Below, piece by piece: positions 35,101 to 40,762 of a stretch of DNA of 40,762 nt. A program made the position numbers and the translations under genes. This DNA comes from Microcaldota archaeon (GTDB lineage: Archaea > Micrarchaeota > Micrarchaeia > Micrarchaeales > CABMGC01), in the NCBI GenBank assembly GCA_021817125.1, contig JAKAWC010000006.1, forward strand, positions 1 through 40,762, written 5' to 3'. How positions within the stretch are numbered: position 1 is the stretch's first letter; each line of letters starts with the position of its first letter. The notes under the pieces were generated by a model. That model was not told where the DNA came from. It did no database searches and worked only from the letters and a program-made list of their open reading frames with translations.

Positions 35101-37164
35101 GGTTATTGAATTGCTGACTGTCCAGTGGTCGAATACATAGCCGTGCATCGCGTTTGCGGTTATGCTTCCGGTGCCTAAGAGGTTGGCTGTCTGGGCATTC
35201 GTATAGCTCTGGCTGCCGATTATTATGTTGCCTGCGGTTGATGGATTATCGTCGAGAACGACATTGTATGGCGCCCAGACGTATGCGGCGGCTATCTGAC
35301 CGTTCTTGCCGCTCGCGTCGACCATCGTCATATTGTATGTGCCTACGGCCTGGTTCTGGCATACCGCCTGCAGTAGCTGCATGTAGCGCACGGCAGACGG
35401 TGCGTTGATAGCATAGGTGCATGACGGAGGTATGGACGTGGACGTCCAGCCGCACGTGAAGCCGCAGCTGTCGCCCATGTCGATTATTGTGAAAGATCCG
35501 GGCTTGACGACGTTATAGGTATAGGTGTACGTTCCTGCAGCAACGCCGTTGCCGGAATAGGACCATAGCGTACCATCTGAAAAGAGGAGGTTCGCGCCTA
35601 TGCCTGCTATAATTCCCTCGGCGTCGCCGGCGGCGCTAGGTGTTATGTCCGTGTGGCTGCCTATGGAGTTTACAGTGTGCCCCGCATAGGTGCCGTTGGG
35701 ATTCGTTCCGCCGCCGCTGCTGTAACCTGAGATGCCATAATCGTCCAGGGCAGTCACCGGAGCCGTGTTCACGAAGCTCACATTGGAGAACCCTATCTCT
35801 GCGGCGCCGGTGTAGTAGTAATCGTAGAATCCGCTTGGCATGGTAACCTTGGTCACGTTGCATACATTACCAGCGGTCGTGCACGTGTTTATCGTGTTGT
35901 CGGCGGTGTAGCTTATTGCGTAAGTCGAGAGGGAGTCTGATATCGCAGAGAAATTGTACGATGTCGCGTCTCCGCCTAGGTATTTTGTTGGGAGTGCCTG
36001 CCAGTTGTTGTTCACAAATTTCATCACCGTTATGCTGCGTGGGTCTATTCCCCTCGCCAGGAGCGCAGACTTGGACACGGAGAAGTTGTAGGTGACGTTC
36101 TGGAGGTATGGATCTACGCTCTGGTTCGTGCCCAGTACGGTGTCGTTTATCTGTATGTACTCAAGCGTCGGCCTGTTGTTGTAGGTGTTGCGCACGCTGA
36201 ACGTCGACGAGAACAGTTTTGCCGCCTGGCTGGGCATGTTCGACTGATTCGTGATGGTCATGTTGAATACCACCCCCGCCTTAAGGTATGCCGTCATCCC
36301 TGTCAGCGGCGAGTCTACGAGCCCGATGTGCACGGCGCGGCCTCTCGCATTTACGGTGCCAAATGCGTGGCCGTTCGAGTACGCCAGCGCCACGTTTGAC
36401 ATGTTTGCATTCGACACCAGGATGGTGGTCGTGGTAAGCGTTGACACCGACGATGTCATCGACGTGCTGAGCGTGGTGGACGCCGTGGACACAGTGGATG
36501 ATGCTGAGAGCGTTGATGCGGTGGACGATGTAGAGAGCGTTGACACAGTTGATACTGTAGACGATGCGGTGGAGAGCGTGGACATCGTAGATGCCGTAGT
36601 TGATAGCGTGGAAGAGGTAGTGGAGAGCGTGGATTCTGTGGATACGCTCGACACGGATGTCGATAGCGTGGACGCCGTTGATACCGATGTTGAGAGCGTC
36701 GAGAGTGTAGTGGATGCGGTGGAGAGCGTGGACATCGTGGAGAGCGTTGTCGAGAGGGTCGAGAGGGTGGAGATAGTCGAGAGCGCCGTGGAGAGTGTGG
36801 ATACCGTAGACGCTGTAGACACGGTCGACACTGTGGAAGCGCTGGTCGGGAGGGTGGAGAGCGTCGAGACAGTGGATACAGTAGACATTGATGTCGAGAG
36901 GGTCGATGCTGTAGATAACGTAGAGACGGTGGTCGACAAGGTCGACACTATCGTGGAGAGCGTCGAGATGGTGGACACCGTGGAGATAGTGGTGGATTCT
37001 GTGGATACGGTAGTAGACGCCGTCGATATTGTGGAGAGCGTAGTGCTCGACGAGCTTAGCGTCGCCTGCATGGGCACCTGAAGGTGTGGCTGCTGTGCAG
37101 ATATGGACAACAGGATGCCCAAGGCTAGCAGTAACGCGATTCCTGTAAAGCTCCTGAATGCCAT
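32197..37164 (-). CDS. Giant adhesin-like surface protein (1655 aa)
   Basis: Signal peptide, ~212-residue Ser/Thr stalk, PGF-pre-PGF-like region (NNNWQALPTKYLGGDATSYNFSAISDSLSTYAIS), Gly-rich region, two FxETGLxxGxxW repeats, C-terminal Cys-terminated domain. Confidence 0.85.
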   Translation of the reverse strand: MAFRSFTGIALLLALGILLSISAQQPHLQVPMQATLSSSSTTLSTISTASTTVSTESTTISTVSTISTLSTIVSTLSTTVSTLSTASTLSTSMSTVSTVSTLSTLPTSASTVSTVSTASTVSTLSTALSTISTLSTLSTTLSTMSTLSTASTTLSTLSTSVSTASTLSTSVSSVSTESTLSTTSSTLSTTASTMSTLSTASSTVSTVSTLSTSSTASTLSASSTVSTASTTLSTSMTSSVSTLTTTTILVSNANMSNVALAYSNGHAFGTVNARGRAVHIGLVDSPLTGMTAYLKAGVVFNMTITNQSNMPSQAAKLFSSTFSVRNTYNNRPTLEYIQINDTVLGTNQSVDPYLQNVTYNFSVSKSALLARGIDPRSITVMKFVNNNWQALPTKYLGGDATSYNFSAISDSLSTYAISYTADNTINTCTTAGNVCNVTKVTMPSGFYDYYYTGAAEIGFSNVSFVNTAPVTALDDYGISGYSSGGGTNPNGTYAGHTVNSIGSHTDITPSAAGDAEGIIAGIGANLLFSDGTLWSYSGNGVAAGTYTYTYNVVKPGSFTIIDMGDSCGFTCGWTSTSIPPSCTYAINAPSAVRYMQLLQAVCQNQAVGTYNMTMVDASGKNGQIAAAYVWAPYNVVLDDNPSTAGNIIIGSQSYTNAQTANLLGTGSITANAMHGYVFDHWTVSNSITLQIDNISSPNANLSVAGAGTVTAYYSVANTVTHFTETGLPVGADWQVTYHVVTNSSTTNTISFLTNPGNFFFNIPDVTSGTTVYSPTVPQGNFLAGGTKSITFISSPLLKIQFNPTFAFVDDNITATAQPTTGSIEIEINGVVKAGPVTNTVTYDANTLTAGTYTIESNDITSGATQSAKLHVNNPPANIDWLVPVNLILPSITYSTNTVLSSDIFCGNLTIGSAVTLTTNGYSIICAGKVTNNGNIITGTLANGGAGGSGGVGSPGGAVPNSYAGSGAGGGGDDSGKTAAGGNGGATLAAGGAGGGFNAAGGVGASPAAPSPITNANVIYWYENGIQNYLSGAGGGGGAAEGHGDTGGSGGGGGEGILIEANTLIAGKIITSGSGGGAITGTAGGGGGGGGGAILLAYGSGGLTTGTYTDAGGTGSAGSGTDPGGNGGSGNVITYQYSSPPIPVVHTPAEQMLAVNSIAYKTHENTSMNNVEFFYANGTIMPSWFEGNVLSETQNTMLSTSGNNIFWLNLSHGYLGLTGLTVYMGFSGNEFGGNYISFLSNTVTGESPILSATYAQYDDGVGVFPYYQAWGGLSALPSNWIAAGTNIVFNGNSLEIAAPGLTKENVTGTIGVPVNIIPLALDSAIAMGNLSSSSHARQWGFTLASQSATVGNYSYDLTDGCTAGVLQYENFTSATSCQGTATVGEVTGLAVYTGIVPFMDNMSGELNYFTHMASAKFLSVLNFSRLIYGVIGSSADIYWTRVRFYNYTAPTVQFASLETVRKLTVFIETGLTSGQAWNVIYDGVNGTSTTNTIIFYTDPGNYSFTVNTIAGFTDSPASGKDPTNNTETITFTSTSISCTISITPTNSLAFGTLNGGKSTNTDVAVTDNNLGATNTYAWVSGGNWLLGGSFGFGVSNTMWDTASQITFTGTPLTLTATNTNIPVASSGSNSIYFGVQVPSTTSAGTYNQLITVTNVC
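36424..37059 (-). repeat. Low-complexity Ser/Thr (x-S-T) repeat tract inside the adhesin CDS
   Basis: Near-continuous LST/VST/AST triplets over ~212 codons; minisatellite-like 9-nt periodicity in DNA. Confidence 0.85.
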
Positions 37165-37185
37165 CGCAGCACGCTATGTATCTTA

Positions 37186-37998
37186 TTATCCCCCAAACAG
37201 CCTTTTAAAGAGTTCCCTGAGCCAGGACCCGCGCCTCCCTTCCTGTACCTTCCCCGCACCCGATCTGCCGGATATCTGGATGCAGCGCTGCGCAAGCCTT
37301 GCTATGCCCCTTGAGAAGGGTGCCCTTCGCTGGAGCAGGTATGCGGGTATGTGTTCCGAGACGCCTATCTCCACCGCGTCGTCCTCCGGCAACTGAGCGG
37401 CGAGCTCGTCGCCCACGGTGGAGACTATGTCGCCCACGCTCTGCTCGAACCTCTTCCCCTTTATCCTGTTGACCACCAGGCCGTGCTTTATGTGCACACT
37501 GTCGTAAAGCTTCGCGAGCTTCGATGCGCTCGCGTATGATGGGAGGAATGGAACTGTGACTATGAAGGCATAAATGTTAGGTAACCTGCGCCCGAAATAC
37601 TTCCAGACCGCCACGGGGAAGAAGCCGGGAGGCGTGTCTACTATAATAAAATCGTAGTCACCGATCATCACCGCCTTGTACACGTTTATGGCGCTTGGTA
37701 GCAGTGCCGCGGGCCTGCCGCTGTGCCTTGCGGTTATCACGTGCACGCCGGTGGGCTGGTGCACCTGCAGTATGTTCTTCAGTTTCGTCCCCCGCTTATA
37801 GTCCATCAGCTTTTTGCTGCCAGTGGATGGGAGGCCGAGGTGGAAGGCTATCGCAGGATTGGTGTAATCGGCATCGATTATCAGGATGCTATAGCCCTCC
37901 TGCTGCAGCGCTACAGCGAGGTTCGATGTTATGGTGGTCTTGCCTACGCCGCCCTTCTGGGAGGATACTATTATTCCAAACGGAGGGGAGTTCATCAA
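37186..37998 (-). CDS. MinD/ParA-type ATPase (copy A)
   Basis: Deviant Walker A SSQKGGVGKTT, DADYTNPAIAFHLG, FIIVDTPPG; C-term GSWLRELFKRLFGG. Confidence 0.9.
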   Translation of the reverse strand: MMNSPPFGIIVSSQKGGVGKTTITSNLAVALQQEGYSILIIDADYTNPAIAFHLGLPSTGSKKLMDYKRGTKLKNILQVHQPTGVHVITARHSGRPAALLPSAINVYKAVMIGDYDFIIVDTPPGFFPVAVWKYFGRRLPNIYAFIVTVPFLPSYASASKLAKLYDSVHIKHGLVVNRIKGKRFEQSVGDIVSTVGDELAAQLPEDDAVEIGVSEHIPAYLLQRRAPFSRGIARLAQRCIQISGRSGAGKVQEGRRGSWLRELFKRLFGG

Positions 37999-38061
37999 TC
38001 GGCACCAGGCATCTGCAGGCGTGAGACTTAATGCAATCGAGTATTATATGTGTTTCGCCAG

Positions 38062-38847
38062 CTAGAGGCCGAAGAGCCTGAGCAGCCAGCCGAGTATCCC
38101 TGCGCGCTCTCCGAACCGTGGCTCGTTCGGCAGGGCGTCGATCCTGGATGCGTAGTTGTGCGCCAGCTGCCTCAGCCCTTTTGAGAACGGGGTCCTCTTG
38201 TCCAGCAGGTATGCGGGTATGTGCTCTGCAACGCTTATCGGCACTTTCTCGTCGAACGGCAGGGATGCGAGAGCCTTGCCCTCGTAGAGCTCCTCTATCT
38301 CGTCTATGTGGAGCTCGTACCTCTTGTTTTTCACGAGGTTCAGCGAGAGGTTGTGCTTTATATGGTGGTCGTCGTATACTTTTGCAAGCCTCATCGCGCT
38401 CGCCGCGGATGACATGTCCGGTGTGGACAGGATGAGTGCCTCGTCGTATATCCTGGACAGCTCCGGATTGAAGTAGCCTGGAGAGGTGTCCACTATCATG
38501 AAATCGTACGACACTTTATCCATCTGCGCGTGAAACCTCTTGAGCTGCTCCGTACTCGCTACGTACGATCTCGCAGTCACGGTGCCGGGAAGCACGTGCA
38601 GACCGGTGGGGTTGTGTATGACTACGGCGTTCCTTATGGATGCCTTCCCGTCGAGGACCTCCTTGAGCCCGATGTTGACCTCATCTATGCCGAGATGGAA
38701 GCCTATCGATGGGTTGGCGGTGTCTGCGTCGACGAGGAGCACCTTGTAGCCTGCCTGCTTCAGCGCGACAGCCAGGTTCACGGCCACTACCGTCTTGCCG
38801 ACTCCGCCCTTCTGCGACGATATCCGTATAGCATACAGCTTACTCAT
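38062..38847 (-). CDS. MinD/ParA-type ATPase (copy B)
   Basis: SSQKGGVGKTV, VDADTANPSIGFHLG, FMIVDTSPG; C-term GILGWLLRLFGL; ATG at 38847 preferred over GTG at 38853. Confidence 0.9.
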   Translation of the reverse strand: MSKLYAIRISSQKGGVGKTVVAVNLAVALKQAGYKVLLVDADTANPSIGFHLGIDEVNIGLKEVLDGKASIRNAVVIHNPTGLHVLPGTVTARSYVASTEQLKRFHAQMDKVSYDFMIVDTSPGYFNPELSRIYDEALILSTPDMSSAASAMRLAKVYDDHHIKHNLSLNLVKNKRYELHIDEIEELYEGKALASLPFDEKVPISVAEHIPAYLLDKRTPFSKGLRQLAHNYASRIDALPNEPRFGERAGILGWLLRLFGL

Positions 38848-40762
38848 TGCCACCGCTTCGCCGTATCTGCTCCCTCATGCGCACGAGATGCTCTGCGCGG
38901 TCTTTGTCGTAGTGCGGCTTTCCGAGGGAACGCCTGATCGCGATTAGGGATAGGATGACAAGTATTAAGAACAGCACTGTGCCCCCTATCTCTACCAGAT
39001 TGGCGGTGCCTAGTGGGAAGGCGGGCGCTGGAGAAATAGTAGTGGCGGAGAAGAGTTGCCTCGGCACGACCAGTACGGGCAGGGAGTAACTGTAGTTGGC
39101 GCCCCCTGTCGCCACGTACAGAGTGAAGAGCAGCGTCTCTGACATGGGGACCGGGCCTATCAGGAACTTCGTGAACAGCAGCTGGTTCGGGGTCGCGTTT
39201 GTGGTCTGCGCGGAGTTGTATACGGTCAGGTCAGAAGGACCGCTCAGGATGAACGAGACCGGCTGCTGCGCCGTACCGGTGTAGAGCGAGTAGACGTCTA
39301 TCTCGTTTGTGGTGTTGGTGTAGAACGTGGGCAGCTCTATGTTGACCACCTTGAGGATGGACTGCGCAGCCGGCGCCGATTGCAGCACCATGGAGGTGCG
39401 CGCCTGCATGAGCGTCACCTGGCTAAGCACTTTGGAGATGGAGTAGTATGCGTATACAACTTGCCCTGGCGGCAGGTACGGAACTGTCCAGTAAAGCATA
39501 AACCCGCCCTGCACAGAGACGACCTTTGATGGAAGACCGTACGCGATTATGTGCCCGCCGTTTGCGACAGCATCCAGAGGTACGAAGAGTGACGCTGTCG
39601 CGTTGTCCAGCGACGCGTTCGATGGACTCCTTATAGTTATGATGCCAGTAGCCGCTGTCGTGGAGTTGGTGAGCGTGAACTCGTTCGTAAGCGTAGGTGA
39701 GGAGGCTGATGACGGCATCATGACGGTGAATGTCAGATACTCTGTCTGCGATGCGGGCTTGGCCCCGGATATGCCAGCCGACACGGTCAGAGGGATTATG
39801 TAGGTGCCAGCTGGAACACCCGCAGAGCTGAATAGCAGCCCTATGTTCGCAGCCTGTCCGGATGGCAGACTCAGGCTGTTCGTAGACAGTTGCAGCAGAT
39901 TTGAATAGTCAGAGGGAACGCTGACGTTTATCACCTCGGTGTTCGTCGCCGTGTTCTGCAGACCCAGATATGCGGCGTACTGCTGCCCGGAGACCAGAAC
40001 CATGAGCAGCGGAACCGTTGTGATGGAAAGTCCAGGGACAGGCACTACAGGCGGCGTCGAAGGAGGCGGACCGGAGCTGCTCGGGGGGCTGGATGGGGAT
40101 GGCGCAACCACAGTATACTGCAGTGTCACGTTGTTCGAGGTCTCGACGACCGTGTTCGATACGAAGGTCGCATACTCTTTTGCGGTGTACGTGCCAGAGG
40201 TGCCAGTAACAGAGCCTGAGGATATCGCCATGTACTGGTATGTCAGGGGAGACATGCTCGGCACGGACTGCGTTATCAGCGTATTCGAGGGCCCAGTGAT
40301 ATTTATGTAGACTATGACGTTCGTGGCCGCGAGGGAGCCGTTGTCGAAGAGGGTGGAGTGGAACGTTATCGCGGCGTTCTGCGTCACGGTGCCGGATGGA
40401 GCGGATGTGAAGTTCGAGACCTGCACGTTCGCCGGCGCGATGAGGTCGTATGTCTTCACGCTCGAGTTGGTGTACATAAAGTTGTTGAATGTCAGGTTGG
40501 CAGTGTAGTTGCCCAGCTGCATGGGGAGCGTGTTGGATACGGTTATGTAGTAGAGGGTGTTGCCCGATACCTGCGTCACCGAATTGACGACCTCGTTCTG
40601 CGCGAGCACCGTGTTTCCTGTGGGCTTGTACTTCAGTATGAACTTTCCTGAGAGACCGTTTATGGTGCACTGAGATGGAGTCCACACAGAGTAATTCATC
40701 ACGACATTTGTGCCACGCGTGTATGTGGGGAGCACATTGTACTTTAGCGCGAATGGACAAGA
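38840..40762 (-). CDS. Large surface protein with C-terminal TM, 5' end truncated by window edge
   Basis: Frame stays open upstream of the listed GTG at 40735 to the window edge (SCPFALKYN-VLPTYTRG...); Ig-like repeats, Pro-rich linker, TM and basic tail. Confidence 0.75.
   Translation of the reverse strand, partial: SCPFALKYNVLPTYTRGTNVVMNYSVWTPSQCTINGLSGKFILKYKPTGNTVLAQNEVVNSVTQVSGNTLYYITVSNTLPMQLGNYTANLTFNNFMYTNSSVKTYDLIAPANVQVSNFTSAPSGTVTQNAAITFHSTLFDNGSLAATNVIVYINITGPSNTLITQSVPSMSPLTYQYMAISSGSVTGTSGTYTAKEYATFVSNTVVETSNNVTLQYTVVAPSPSSPPSSSGPPPSTPPVVPVPGLSITTVPLLMVLVSGQQYAAYLGLQNTATNTEVINVSVPSDYSNLLQLSTNSLSLPSGQAANIGLLFSSAGVPAGTYIIPLTVSAGISGAKPASQTEYLTFTVMMPSSASSPTLTNEFTLTNSTTAATGIITIRSPSNASLDNATASLFVPLDAVANGGHIIAYGLPSKVVSVQGGFMLYWTVPYLPPGQVVYAYYSISKVLSQVTLMQARTSMVLQSAPAAQSILKVVNIELPTFYTNTTNEIDVYSLYTGTAQQPVSFILSGPSDLTVYNSAQTTNATPNQLLFTKFLIGPVPMSETLLFTLYVATGGANYSYSLPVLVVPRQLFSATTISPAPAFPLGTANLVEIGGTVLFLILVILSLIAIRRSLGKPHYDKDRAEHLVRMREQIRRSGGNE

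Noticed and set aside
36424-37059. Possible CRISPR-like repeat array
   Set aside because: Repeats are short, in-frame and codon-periodic with no unique spacers; they encode an x-S-T stalk.
36251-37081. 276-aa plus-strand ORF rich in VDTVDAVDTVE
   Set aside because: Antisense shadow of the Ser/Thr repeat in the adhesin gene; no start context, and the minus-strand frame has a signal peptide and continues into a full protein.
38840-40735. Annotated GTG start at 40735 for the last ORF
   Set aside because: The frame is open upstream to the window edge and no signal peptide is present, so the gene is truncated rather than starting there.
1-40762. Mobile elements (transposase, integrase, IS ends)
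   Set aside because: No transposase/integrase motifs or flanking terminal repeats were seen.

Overview
This 40.8-kb window comes from a compact archaeal chromosome. The likely lineage is DPANN, possibly Micrarchaeota/ARMAN-like; that is inferred from archaeal gene types, gene packing and tRNA-intron style, not proven. Housekeeping content includes argS, aspS-nth-PHP, alba, a DUF460-like protein, a UbiA prenyltransferase, HIT and NUDIX proteins, agmatinase, RNHCP, and a short Sec61-beta gene absent from the ORF track. There is a VapBC-like toxin-antitoxin pair and a PadR/ABC-2 exporter/CARDB-like operon with a clear operator palindrome. Much of the rest is predicted cell-surface biology: two GT-C glycosyltransferases, a carbamoyltransferase, a membrane S16 protease, several secreted proteins, and a ~10-kb minus-strand locus with a 1655-aa adhesin, two MinD/ParA paralogs and two small secreted proteins. 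Main points for follow-up: (1) a tRNA-Arg(CCU) gene next to argS, interrupted inside the T-loop by a 38-nt intron with a textbook bulge-helix-bulge; (2) a Cys-to-Cys-terminal domain shared by three neighbouring surface proteins; (3) tandem MinD-like ATPases with MinD-type C-terminal amphipathic tails next to surface proteins; (4) a three-gene cassette (5.8-10.6 kb) of unrecognised proteins, at least two sharing an N-terminal domain; (5) a DsbA-like protein whose CxxC appears to be replaced by APGA. All calls are from reading the sequence; no database search was run.
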